NCBI GenBank assembly: GCA_036925085.1
Contig: JAUPFP010000006.1
Location: forward strand, 3,251,131 to 3,315,130
DNA: 64,000 bases
Source of the DNA: Brachycybe producta
Taxonomy: Eukaryota > Arthropoda > Diplopoda > Playtdesmida > Andrognathidae
Direction of reading: 5' to 3'
Positions 11,953 through 25,600 of the stretch are shown here, piece after piece (within the stretch, counting starts at the first letter, position 1; the number at the start of each line of letters is the position of its first letter). A program made the translations under genes and the position numbers. The notes under the pieces are model-generated. The model was not told the origin of the DNA. It searched no databases and worked only from the letters and a program-made list of their open reading frames with translations.

Positions 11953-12106
11953 GAGCGGACACTCAAGCTATTAAATACGTCTTGACCTTCAGGTGGCGCA
12001 ATAATCACTTCCATATATTTACTATAGTAGAATTAAAAAAAATGATTGTAGCGCCACCTTTACGTCAAGACATATATAACAAATATGATGACGAGTGTCT
12101 CCGCTC
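11953..12106. repeat. Inverted-repeat element
   Basis: GAGCGGACACTC...TACGTCTTGACCTTCAGGTGGCGC faces GCGCCACCTTTACGTCAAGAC...GAGTGTCTCCGCTC. The arms are about 60 bp. The open frame through it is incidental. Confidence 0.65.
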
Positions 12107-12560
12107 CATGTTTTTCTATCAATATTTTAGCGCGCGTTAATGAGTAATGGATTTCTCACCTAAAAGTTTCACCTTTCGTTGCCACTTTTTTCAAAACCTA
12201 AAAACTTAAAACTAACACACAAAAAACAACACGCGACTGTTATTTTCACACTTATCTACTTATTTAACACTTAAAATGAATAAATTTCCCGATTATTGCT
12301 GGTAAAATAAGACGCGACCAAAAAAAACACGAAACTTTCATAAGCGTCCATCTTGGTTTCTTCTTGTGTCTGTGTCATGTGACCAGATTTTATCCCTACC
12401 ACATACGCAAGAAAACCATTAAGATAACATAGAGACACCATCGATCTTATCACTATGTCAATGGAAAATTACTCTTTTTGCGAAAAAATCCCTAGACAAT
12501 GTTAACGAATAGCGAAAAACCAAGTGGAACGACACAGGAAGGTGAATCTCATAAAGTATG

Positions 12561-12654
12561 ATGGCAAGCCGTTTAATTTTTAATCCGCGTTTTTACTGGA
12601 TTTTCAGATTTCAAATCCAGTAAAACGCAACTAAATATAAAAACGGCTTGCCAT
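12561..12654. repeat. Hairpin
   Basis: ATGGCAAGCCGTTT and TTTTTACTGGATTT face AAATCCAGTAAAA and AAACGGCTTGCCAT. The arms are about 45 bp with some mismatches. Confidence 0.6.
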
Positions 12655-13029
12655 ATTTACGTTACGATGTAAATATCAGTGAATCTTAGTGAATCTCGTA
12701 CATGATTTTCTTCTATGTCGTCCTTCTTGCTAAAAACTGATCTCGTAATACACATTATGTAAGATTATGAAAAATATTTACAATAAAAATTTATTCATTT
12801 AAAAAAATTGATTCAAAAACCAAAGAAATTCATAATAAAAATGTTTTTTATATAAATCAATCATTAATAAAAAATAATTAAATTACAAGAAAATTAAAAT
12901 GGGTGAAATAAACCGAAAATCACAAAATGAAAATAATTGTATTTACACAAGAAATAGCAGATTTAATGGGTTTTCAATGACGTCATCATAAAAAAACTAG
13001 GGTTTAGAACCCAAAGTCAAATAAATACT
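12655..13029. other. 3' flank of paralogue B
   Basis: AT-rich DNA between the convergent genes. It contains a candidate - strand AATAAA at 12795-12790 and nothing else recognised. Confidence 0.4.
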
Positions 13030-13035
13030 TTTATT
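13030..13035 (-). terminator. Candidate poly(A) signal of paralogue B
   Basis: AATAAA on the - strand about 105 nt after the stop. A second one lies at 12795-12790. In DNA this AT-rich the hexamer is common, so 3' end mapping is needed to choose between them. Confidence 0.3.
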
Positions 13036-13139
13036 TTTTTTTTCAAAAATGAAAATTAAATAACCAAATTCTTTTTCATTAAAAATTGGAATTAAATTCC
13101 ATTAAAAACGAGATTAATGTTAATCATGAAGATTTTTTT

Positions 13140-13668
13140 TTATCTTGGAGATTCTGAGTTTGGATTTCCGTTCGAACTCGGTTTGGAATAAACATAGGGA
13201 GCAAACCTTACGGGAGCAAATCCAGGATGAAGAGCCCTCGAAAGCCGAATGTTCTCCGAGTTGGCAACGGCCATGGCTGCACCCGATGGATGATGATGAT
13301 GAGGATGATGTTGATGTGATGACGGTGGTGGTGGTCCACCGGAAGTGGACGTTGGCACCAACTGACCGAGTCCATATAAAGCATTCCATTGGCTCCATAG
13401 ATGAGCCGGAAGAGGTAGAAACGATGGACTTCCACGTCGGTTGCATAAAGAATACAACTGAGGAAGACAAGACGATGGATTCGAACCATAAACATCCTGA
13501 CCGAACGAAGGAAGAGAAGGTGTTCCCGATGGTGACTTCAAAAACATTCCCGGTCGTAACAGTCCACTGGCTGCCATCACTTCCGGAGGAGCTCCTTCCA
13601 GGCATCCTAACATGGACAAAGGCAACATTCCGTGACTTTGTTCGGCCAAAAGACTTTCCATTGTTTCT
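13140..13668 (-). CDS. Tbx20: Paralogue B coding exon 6 (C-terminal region and stop)
   Basis: The acceptor is AATACATGCAG|AGAAAC at 13669/13668. The frame enters as CG|A (Arg400) then [10 protein letters not shown] and ends at TAA 13142-13140. The 175 residues include [12 protein letters not shown], a His-rich stretch ([12 protein letters not shown]) and the tail [19 protein letters not shown]. The HLWxQWxAL and RxAPYV motifs also occur in paralogue A. Unlike A, B lacks the YTRSPLRPFG-type motif after ETME. Long open frames on the + strand across this exon are shadows. Confidence 0.93.
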
Positions 13669-16600
13669 CTGCATGTATTAGAGAAAAAAATGTCACTTTT
13701 ATATTTTAATTCTTTATTTATTTTATATATTGCAAATAAAATTTTCAATAATTTACAAATAAAATATAACTAATTAAGTTACAGGGCTCGGATTTTCATG
13801 CAATATCAACTAAATGTTTCTCAAATTCTAAAGCCCAAGGACCAATTTTCACATTTCTCTTTTAGGCCCGTAGCAAATTAGGCAACAAAATGAGCTTGTA
13901 ACCAGCAACAGTCCCCAGAGACTGTTGCTGGTGATGCTACACTAGCGCCACCACTGCAGTTGCAGGCACCAAAATGGTAGCTTGCAACAGTAGAAAGTGG
14001 ATGTTGCCTCTGCTCAGTATAGTGAGCAGAGGGAACAAGCAACCATTGTGTGCCAGCAACTACTTTCTTGTCACGTGATCATAATTCGGTTGCTGGTTGC
14101 TCGCTCGTTTGGTTCCCTAATTTGAGCCCGGCCTTATATTACTCTTCTGAAAATTTTAAACCTACAACATGTTCCTTAGGCCGGGCGCAAATTAGGGAAC
14201 CAAACGAGCGAGCAACCAGCAACCGAATTATGATCACGTAACAAGAAAGTAGTTGCTGACACACAATGGTTGCTTGTTCCCTCTACTCACTATACTGAGC
14301 AGAGGCAACATCCACCTGCTACTGTTGCAAGCTACCATTTTGGTGCCTGCAACTGCAGTGGTGGCGCTAGTGTAGCATCACCAGAAACAGTGTCTGGGGA
14401 CTGTTGCTGGTTACAAGCTCATTTTGTTGCCTAATTTGCTACGGGCCTTAAACAATTTAAGCAGAAATAGAAGTGTTTTAGAAAAGTATTATTTTCATGT
14501 TGATATCTTTAAAAATAAGCTTTTTGCGTCAGTTTGCAAACGACATAACTTTAAGCAAACGATGTTTTTTTTTAATTCTTGTCTATTGAAAAATATTAAC
14601 ATGAAAATGATACTCTTAAATGTTTCAGCTACCCCTTCTAGTTTGTAAAAAACACTTTCAATTTCTCGTTTAGTGCTGGTACTCTTCTGAAAACACTGAA
14701 GAATCCAGAGTAAAAATATCTTAACAAACACATATTGTACTCTTCTAGTCTCAAATATATTTAATAAGAAACACTTCTTCCGTTTTTATCGAATCGATTT
14801 TGTAATCATTTAGATTTTAAATTGCTATTTCAAAGTGTTGCAACCACCAAAAGAAGAAATCAATAATTTAATAACATGTAAGAAAAACATTTTTAGCTCC
14901 CTTTTTTTTTAAAAAAAAAAACAGCCTAAAATTTGTTTAGCAAAACGTGTGAAGAAGAAAAAGAAGGAATAAGATGATTTTGCTTTGTTCACACAAACTC
15001 TTGACAAAATCAATAAGAATTCATTCAACTTATGCATAAAAAGATGATAAACAAATGCAAAGTGAGGCCACATTTAAAAGAAACAAATTTCTATATACTA
15101 TATAGTATGAATTATTATATTTATATACATGTGTATATATATATACTTGTATATTCAAGACAAAAAGAGAGCGAGAGAGAGAGAGAGAAAATAAGTGTTT
15201 TTGATTGAGATTACCGTTCAAATTCGGTGAGCCTCGACGAATCACGAAATCCTTTTGCAAAAGGATTACTGTCAATTTTCAATTTGGTTATCTGAAACAA
15301 CAACCAGAAAAAGACAACAAAAAAAAATAAGATATAGTTCAATTTGTAAATTCTCTATAATAAAAAGAAAATGCACAGAAAACAAAAATATTCATAGAAA
15401 ATTTGTATAATACATATTTCAAAAATTCAACTATAGCTGAAAACATAATAATTGGGTGCAATCGGAAACTAACACCTATTTCTTTATGTTGTAAAAGTGT
15501 GCCGTCAGTTATTATTCTAAGAGCATAATAATATATTGAAAATAAGTGTCTATTGAACATTTTTATTTCAATTTTAACGTAAATTTACGCACTAAACCTT
15601 GGGTTTACAAAGGGGGTGTGTATGTGTGGCCGGATGCCACAGGGGGGTAGTCTGGTGAGCAACTCGCCATTTGCCTTTTTTTGCGGGGGGGGGGGGGGGG
15701 GGGGGTGATTGAAATTTTGTATTAAAATATTTTTATAATAATCAGAATGAGAGAAAATCCAAATTTATTATTTTATTATTTAATTTAAATTTTAAAAGAA
15801 AGTAGTGTTTCAGCCACTGTTATACGTCATATTACAAATGCTGTTTTCTTACGGCTCGCTACGCTCGCCGGAATTGATAGCAAAAGTATACTATAAAATA
15901 ATTGCTCCCTCGCTACGCTCGCGAAATAGGGAAAATGTTCATGTTTTCCAAAGTTTAAATCTTATGGCCAATTGATATTATATTTGCAAAGTTATAAAAA
16001 AACGGGGGGGGGGGGGGGGTGTGAATTCTCCACTGGCTTTGGGGGGGGTTGGGCACCCCTGTGTGGCACACTATAGTGTGCCATTAGTTTTGTGCTAAGT
16101 GTGCCCCAAATTCCGTCACGCAAAAATTACTGTGCCGTACTGCGAATAAACCACTGCTGTAAAGTATCTAGAAAAATTGATTTTAAGGCCCAAACGTGTT
16201 TATGCAAATTATTCTTAGAAATTATTCATTTTATACAAATAAAAAAATTGCATTAGCCAATATATAACAAAATTAGACTTAATTCAAATGTAGGAAGCAA
16301 TTAATGTATATACACAATAATCAGAATTAATAATAACAAATGCAAAATCTGCATAATTTGGTTTAAGAACTCAAAAATAACTAATTCTGCAAAAATGTAC
16401 AATCAAGTTGAAGGTTATTTAAAGATCCATAGATCAATTTCAAGAAGGTATGCCATAAAAATTTAAGAACCTCAAACTCATTCGTGAATTTGAACCTTTA
16501 CAGGGTTGGAACTTGGAACACACAAGTCCACACTTTTGGTTGTCAGTTTCGACAACAAAAACCGACCCCATAAAGAATACAACATTGCAACCAATCGCAA

Positions 16601-19600
16601 CTTCATTTTGCTGTAGAAATCGACCACCAAAAGTGGTCTGAGTGCCATGGGCCTTATGACTTCACCTCTCTTATTAGATTTTTTTTTAAATAATGACTGC
16701 CCTTAGATGTGATCCGCATAGTTACACCTGTCCACAGCCAAATAATATTTTAATGCCCAGGTGTACGATTAAGGGCAATTTTTGACAGCACTTACATTTT
16801 TTTTTTCAATATAATATCTTCTCCAAAATGGTCAAAAAAGGTGTCAAGTGGTTGTCAATACATTTTTTTGGCAACAAAAAAAGTTGCTTCCAATTGTACG
16901 AAGATGAGAAGAAGGTGAAAAAAACTTGTTCTAATGGATGATTTGCCGAGGTTTAATTTTAAGAAGCTGTCTCGAAGTTGAGGGTTTTTAAAATTGTACG
17001 AGAAAACAAGAAAAAAAAGAGCCCAGAAAAGAACCCCCCCTCAAGGGACAACTATGAAAACCCCCAATGATGCAACCGACCAACATACACACATACGGGT
17101 CCATCAAACCTCCTCCAACATCCCCTCTAACAACCCCCCTAACCGCCTCCCCTCCAGCCAATGTACCCATCAAGACCATGACATCTTAAGAAAAGGAAGA
17201 AGAAATTTTCTATGGTTATATTCAGAAAATTGTGATTCCTTTATAAGTTTTAGTCGCTTTTAACGACTTAAACGAAGCCGACATCTTTAATAGTAGGATT
17301 ACAAACTTTTAATTTTTTCATTCTTGTAAAAAAAAAACTGACGAGGATTCTTCTGACAAGAAGTTAGTCAGATAAGATGGCTACGATTTTATTCAGAATA
17401 TATAAAGTTTCAATTTGTTTCAGAATTATTCTTTTCGAAGGTTGATTTCAACACGACACGGTTGTCTGTCTGTCTGTCCATGTTTGAAAAAAGATCAATT
17501 ACTCAGGAAGAAGAAAAAAAAAGTGGTCTACAAAAACTTTGGACCCTTTTAAGAAAAATATCCTCATTTTAAGACAAACTCAACTACTCTACTCTGACAT
17601 GATGACAAGGGTGGGACGTGGAGGCTAGCTATTAAGAACGTAGTGTTCTAATAGCTAGCCTCCACCTCCCATCCTTGTCATCATGCAAGTGGTATCTTAA
17701 GCTGGGTACAGACAGTCCAATTCCCGGCTTGTCCTTTGGTTTTGGTTCATGTTACCATCATTGAAAAAACATTATGATTTCAATAATTGGGTAATGTCCC
17801 CACACCCAAGATTGACAAGCCAGAATTGACCATCCAGGGTTCATACTCGAATCAAACAATCCATTTTCCCACCCCCTGACTTTCCATGACCATCCTTGGT
17901 TCATTTCTCTGACAAATTGTAATTACTAATTATATTTTTTGCATTGTGTAACTTAAGTGATATTAGCTTTTCTAAGTTTCAATTTCGTGTAATTTGTTTG
18001 GGCTCGGATTTTAATGCAATATCAATTGTGTCCCAAGTGCCAACTGTGAAGTAAGTCACCATTATTAGAGTAACTGCAATTATGCTTTTTTATTATAAAA
18101 AAGGCTAGTTAGAGGCTAGATGTCTGGCTACTATTAGTTGTCAACCTGAGTTCTAGCCCTTAACCAGTGTTTCTGATTAATAAAACCATTATTGTTGGTA
18201 TGTCACAATTTTGGCACTTCAGTCACAGATTGGAAAACATTTGCTTCATATTTTGCATAAAATTCCGAGCCCTAATAGTCACACTAAATATGAAATGTTC
18301 CTGTTCGCCTGTTGCATTACAATTTTTTTAAAAATATTTACGCTTTTTTAAAACAAACTCCTTGACTTTGTTTTTTAATAAAAATTATCAATTTCCGCGA
18401 ATTTCCGAGACTCTAATTTCTCTGACTTTGGAAGTTGATGTGAGCCCTGCCAATTGTACCCAGCTTTAGAATGTGAAGCCAATTTAACATCTGTAAGTCG
18501 TCAGTTAACTAACCTTCGGTAACTATAGTTAGTATTTGTAGCCTCCACCACAAACCCTCGTCGTTTTTTTTTTTCTTTTCGAAATGCATTCATGCGAGAG
18601 ATGGAACACAAAGACAAAAGTGAACTGACAGTCATAGTACGGTAATAATAAACACACACCTGAGCGCAACCGCAAAAGTTGTTTTTATACACAAATCATA
18701 TTTTTATAAAAAAATTGACCTCAATTTGTCTTTTTTGAGTTGCTCATTTTCATTAAAAATGTCATCACGTAATTGCAAATTTTAACCTGATTATTAGTTT
18801 TGCTTGCTGCTCTCAAGAGAGAAAATAAATCGATTTAGAAAATACAGTGGAAAACTGTTTAACACGAACTCCAAAGAACTAAAATGATGTTTTTCTGTTG
18901 TTCTGAGAAGGAATATTTATGCGAACACCGATCGAACATAAAGTATATTTCGTGTTATCCAATTTTTTTCGTACAAAAATTTGTCTTTTTGTAATTTTTT
19001 TTGTTCATCTTTCTTGACGTTTCCCAGTTTCAAAAATAAACTTTCAAACATCTTTTAAAAGAAGTTGCTTTTAAAAAGCTAAGAATCTCACAATCTTATT
19101 AAGCTAACATAATTTAATATAAATTTAATAAAACTAATCTCTAACCCAACCATGAAAGCCTGTAACAGAGAGACAACAGTCCAGATGTAAAAGCATGCAA
19201 AATCGTATTTATGTTGAAAATGTAAATAATAAAAAGAGAACCTACCAATTGATTCTGATAAGCCGTAACAGCAGTAAAGACGGTCTCAGGAAAGACATAG
19301 GTCCTATATTTTTCAGCTTCCAAATCAGTAATGGGTACTGCTGAATTTAAACCCAAATCAGACAATTGAATCAAATGGATCCTCGGTTGATACCTGTGCA
19401 TTGAGTTCAGTACAATCTGTGTGTAACCAAATCAAAAAAAGAGAAAACACCTTTATTTAACAAAAAAATCTCAAGTAGGACCTCTTCCTCCTTCTCCTTC
19501 ACCTCCATCATCCATTCAAAAATGACACCCATTTTCAAAAGTTAGTAAAGGACCCATTTCCTCCCCATTTCCTCTTATGTCCCAAACAAAGATATTTGTT

Positions 19601-22600
19601 ATGACTCTTATGAGAAAGATATCCTTTTCAAAAATGTCCATCAACAACCATTTTGAAAAGTGATTTCTCCTCCAACTTCAACCCAAATTCTCTCTCTGTC
19701 TCGTAAGTTACAAAATGACACTTTTTTTTTTTATAAAAAGCCCATCTTGGGGTTGTAATCCTTTTATAATAATAACTCCTTAGGACCCCCCTTTTCCTCC
19801 TTTCATATTCATAATATGAAAGAAAAATGACATCAAAGAACAACTTACAAAATACACGTTTTGTGTGGTGTCATCTTCAATTTTTAGTTCTAGTTTTTAA
19901 CAAAAGATGATGATCTCTTTTTTTTTAAAAAAAAAGTCTTGTTTTCTTTATGAAACACAAAAATGATTTTCACTTAAAAGACTTTCTTCTTTATGACTTT
20001 CTATTGAATATTATAATAAAAAGGTATTTTCACTTTCACTCTCTCATTCTCTAGAAATTCAATCCTTTTCTATGTTTGCTCTGAAAGTTACTCTTTCTAG
20101 TCTCTATCAATAGAACATTATAGAAAATGAATGGAACAAACAAAGACCCCCTTTTTTTTTCTCTAACCTAACCCCTTAAGACTCCAAAAGGGCTTCAAAA
20201 TCCATTCAATGAGGTCCTCAACCAAAAAATATATATATAAAAGGAACCACACAAGTTACATTTTTGGTTTGATGTCTGTCTGTTCCATTTTTCTAGTCTC
20301 TTAAATTGAAAAAGAAGAGCTTCAAAAAAAAAAAGTGAAGTAATTATTTTGGACATGTGTCTCATATAGATATGTTACATTAAAGTAAACGGGTGTGAAC
20401 ATCTTCACTTAAAAAAGAGGGGTTTAAGTGTCTATAATAGGGTTGTGAGAATACAGGACGGACCACTTTTTGACAACTTTTCGACTGCAAAAAAAGAAAG
20501 TCGAAGGTATATAGTTGGGCTGTGCTTACAATCTATATGGAAAGACTCAAATGTGGTCGCGGTTTTTGTCAATTAATCGACTTCATTTTGCAGTCGAAAA
20601 GTGGTCTGTGTACCAAGGGCACAGGACAGTCTTTAAAATCTTTTATAAACAGGTCATTTTCAAACTCTTGATTAATTCTACAAGTTTAGAAAAAACAATA
20701 CTAAAAAGAAATTGAACGTGTGTTAGAAACTAGAAAGGGTAACTGAATCACTTAATAGAATTTATAAAATAAACTTTTTTTTAGACAAAACTTATTTAAA
20801 AAATCGTTTAATAATTGACATAAAAAGTTATTTAACAAAAAATAATATCAACATGCAAAATACTCACTTAAGGCATTTAAACTGCCCTTCTAGTTTCTAA
20901 AACATTTTTTGGTTATCTATTTTGCTTTCCTGAAAGACAGTTGGAAATTCAGTTGTTCATAAAACCATATTAAAGGTCTTTTCAGAGGCAGACCAATCGT
21001 AGGTCATTAGGTGACCTACACTTCAGAATTGTAGGTCATTAGGTGACCTACACTTTAGAATTTTTTTATTTCAGTGATTAGGTGGGGTTATATTAAATTA
21101 AGCTTGTTGCCGTGGTGGGAGGTGCAACTCCTACCATGTAAAAAAAATTTAAGTCATTGAGTGACCCACCAGTTCATATCTAAAAGTGTAGGTCACATAG
21201 TGACCTATGATTAGCCTGTCCCGTATTTTCATGTTGGTATCTTTCAAAACAAAAGACAATATTTTGTTTTAAAAAAACATTTCGTCTATAAAAAGCTTAC
21301 TCTGAAAGATATCAACATGGAAATGATTCAGCTACCTTTCTAGTTTCTAAAACACATTCAAGTTTCACTTGAAAACCTGCCTTAATACCTTTGTACACAC
21401 ACACACGAGTTAAATGAATTCAAATTAAATGTGTTTAGGTGAATTATACGGAATTCAGTTAAGGACATAACCAAATAAAAATTGATTTTATTATTTATAT
21501 TTTAAATTGAAAAATACTAAATCAATATTTTAATGTCAATAGTTTATATATTTTATATTTAAGTAGTAACTCAATATTTTCAGATTAATTAACTGAATAA
21601 ATTGTATTCGACATATTGTTTGTGTGTCCTTCACAGGGCTCTGTAGAACACGTTTATTATTTGAATGCATTTAAATTATCAGGTGTGTACTTACTATAGT
21701 ACTAGGTATTAAGTGGGCCACTAGTTGACCAACCGCCCGTCTCCCATTTCCTACCAACTGTTGCAAAAGTATTTTTAAAAGTAGGCCCTATTATTTAAAT
21801 AAAATCCTTCCACTCGAAACTGTCATTTATTAATCTCTCTCTCTCTCTCTCTCTTTTCCAAAGTGATTCTTTTAAGACGTTGTAATAACACTAATATTCG
21901 GGTGAATTCCAGAATCCAGGTGTGATGGAATTATTAACAAATAGACATACCAAACATAACACAATTATGTAGTGTGTTTATAGTCGGCCATTTCACACAT
22001 GCACTGAAGTTCTACTCTGAGAATGTTCGACTATAAACCCGGATTAAAGTGGTTTATAAAGTGTAAATGCCGCCCCCCCCCCCCCTGACCTCTTGATTAT
22101 TTCTGTCTTTCATGTACAAAATGAAGAAAAAAAAACTAGGAGGGTAGCTCAATCACTTAAGGATATTTTCATGTTGTTTGATATCTTTCAAAATAAGCTT
22201 TTTATGTTAAGTTTGAAAATGATTCAACTTTAAGCAAATGATGTTTTAAATTTTTCTCATATTAAAAAGTTTATTTTGAAAGATATCAACATTGAAAATA
22301 GACCTTAAGTGATTTAGCTACCCTTCTAGTTTCTAAAAAACACTTTCTAGTTTCTCTTAAGTTTCTTCTATCCCTTTTCCCATTATCACATTTAGTGTTT
22401 TCAAAAGAAAATTTCAACACTTAGGACAAAATTAAACAAGGATACTCAGCACTTGAACTCCAAATTGAACCCTCCAAACAGGGTTCCATCCTGTTTAATT
22501 GAGTACCTTTGAAAATAGCGTTTTGGATTTCTATGTTGGAACCCTGATCAGAGAGGGTACAAGTTGAAGTTCAATTACAAAGTTACCTTAAAGTCTCCGT

Positions 22601-25600
22601 AAATGTAAGATGAAAAAGAAGGTAGCAAAGTAAAAAAAAAACGGCTGACCGACGACCTACCTGACCATGTTTGTCCATTTCGTTGTTGGTCAGTTTGACC
22701 TTTTCAAAAGAAACCACTTGTTTTCTGAGCTGTTCACCTGTAAAAGGTGAATCTGGATGCATGTAGAGGCGAGACGGAGCTGGAGGGTCAGCTTTACCGG
22801 CCACTAACCAAGCTGACCGATGGTAAGCGTATCGATATCGCTTATTGTCCACTGGTACTATGTCCATAAGGACTGCATATTTGGAACATGGAAAAACACC
22901 GGAAAAAGACACACGGACTGTAGGAAACATCCTCCTGTGTGATATATACAAGAAAGATATATTTTAAGTTAACTTATTTGCATAAATGTAAATCATTTAC
23001 TGTACGTGTATGTATTAGAAACTAGAATGAGTAATTAAATCACTTTTTAAGGCATTTATTTACCAGAAGCGGCATAATACGGTATATTTCAGTGCAAAAT
23101 TGCAAATCAACACAAAGTTTATTAATAATTCTATTTTCTGGCATGTTCTTCCATTACTCTTCTAGTTCCTAGAACACTTTTACAAGTTTTTTAGAAAAAC
23201 GAGGGGATATCAACGAGAAATGTCACACAGAATGTCTGAATGTGAGTGTCATATGTGTGTTCTATCTCTCTTTCATAAAAAAAAAGATACAATCCTACAA
23301 ATCGTCGGTTAAGAAGTGATACCACGTAACTAACAAAATAGAAATTCTACAAGAGAAACAAAAAAACGTTATAATACAAATTTTATGGTTTTGTTACACA
23401 ATTTTTGACTAATAAAATTATTTGGAAGGTTTTCTTTTGGAGCGATAATTAATATAATTATATCACTTAGATGACATCACAAACAATTTTTCTCTCTCTC
23501 TAAATATTCGCAAAATCAAATTAAATTAATTAGAACCAGATGTCTCTACCAGATAACATCTTTTAAAATAAACTTTTGTTTATTTTGCGACATTTTCCGA
23601 ACGATGCACTTCTTTTTTTTATGACAAAAACATAAAAGCACCAAAAATGTCAGTTACATGTTATCACTTCTTAACTGACGATATTCTCTCTTCTTATTTC
23701 TTCTATTCTATATTCATAATTAGGATGATGATGGTGGTGATGATGATGGTGATGATGATGATGATGAGTAAACACAGAAAATACCATTCATTCAGGGTGT
23801 GTGTGATGTTGGTCACCCATTCCTACTGATGAGACATTTCAACAGAAGTTATTTCTAGTATAATAATAATTGTACACTTGTGTTTGTGTGTGGTCCTCCT
23901 CCTCATCATATCCTTCTCACAGATCTTTCAAAATGTACAAGAAATATGCACACAACACACATACCCATTATACTGTCTGCATTATTGCAAAAACCATCCC
24001 CATTCATTTCTAGTTTTTTAACACTCTCTTCACTCCCCCTTATCACCATTATTCCTCATATATATGCTGTATATCTCCATATGGGCCCACACGCCACGAT
24101 GCAAATCTCCATGAAGAAGAAGAAGAGAAAACCTCCCATCATCATAATGATGATAATAATAATAGCTGCTAGCCAATTAGCTAGATGATACTTTTTACTT
24201 TAAAAAATCTATAAGAAGATTTAGTTACAAAAGACAAGAGACAGAAATATATTTTAAAAAAAATATATAACCTCCTCCTCCTCCTTATTGCAAAAAGATG
24301 AAATTAAATCTCATCCTCTTCTTCCCCCCCCCCCATAGATCACACATAGACACAAAAATCTATGATTTCTAATAACCTCCTCCTCCTCCTCCTCCTCTCC
24401 CCACCAACCCTCTCCTCTTCTTTTTTCATAGACATTGACCTTTTTAAGTTAAAATTTTTAATTGGAACTAAACAGACCAAAACTCAACACACTTCTCTTT
24501 GTTGTTATTTTTTTATTGAAGGAAAAAAAAAGTATGAAATTCTTCTTGCTTCTTAATATGCTTTGTTTCCATTTGGGGTGAAAATTTGAACTTTTTGAAA
24601 AATTTCAACTGGTGAAAAACAAGAAAAAAAAAACATGGCCCTTCTGCCCATTCACTATCACAGGCAAAGAAGGTCACATTTGTTCAATTTTTCACTAGTT
24701 GAAATTTTTCAAAAAGTTCAAATTTTCACCCAAATGGAAACAAGGCCTAATTGTCAAAACCTCAAAATACCTCAAAATTTCCTCCATCTATTCAATTTGG
24801 GGCGACTGAATAAGCGCCAAATTGAACAAACGCCAAACTGAATAAGCGCCAAATTGAACAAACGCCAAACTGAATAACCGCCAAATTTTTGGCTTTTATT
24901 CAGTTTGGCGTTTCTTCCATTTGGCGCTTATTCAGTTTGGCGTTTGTTCCATTTGGCGTTTATTCAGTTTGGCGGTTATTCAGGTTTTTTGTAAATTCTG
25001 ATTGTCCAAATATTGTGAGCTTTTATAGACGTCAGACTGTGCAGATTTACAAACAGAACATGCTAACCTAACCAATCCTAACCAAACCTAACCAAACCGA
25101 ACCTAACCTAACCTAACAATGTGTTTATCACATTTTGGCGGTTATTCAGTTTGGCGCTTGTTCAGTTTGGCGTTTGTTCCATTTGGCGCTTGTTCCATTT
25201 GGCGCTTGTTCCATTTGGCGCTTGTTCCATTTGGCGCTTGATCAGCGCCACCTTCAATTTTATAGATGTTTTGAAAACACCCTGTGTATATATAAATATA
25301 TATATAAATATATAACTTGAAAGGGGGGAGGGAAGAATAGACAGGAAAAGAAAATTAATTAGAAACATATGAGAAGAAGGATAAAAGTAGCTTCGAAAAT
25401 TGTGTTCACAACAAATAGAACCACAATATATTAGATGCTTTGCGAACTGTAAAACGAAATGTGAGAAAATACGAAATACATTAAAAATACGATATATTTA
25501 AAATTATTTCGTATTTTCAGTCTAATTTTACAAGTGTCGTTACGATATTTTTTCTATTTTTCGTGACGAAACATTTCTTATATTTCGTTACCACGAAAAA

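Noticed and set aside
13145-13681. 178-codon open frame on the + strand, and another - strand frame at 13120-13674, across exon 6 of paralogue B
   Set aside because: Shadows of the real exon. The chosen frame joins in phase to exon 5 and carries conserved Tbx20 tail motifs.
24889-25368. Open frames with repeated IWRLF/FGVYS-like residues, also at 42660-43076
   Set aside because: Product of the 16-bp minisatellite, which cycles through all three frames; not a repeat protein.
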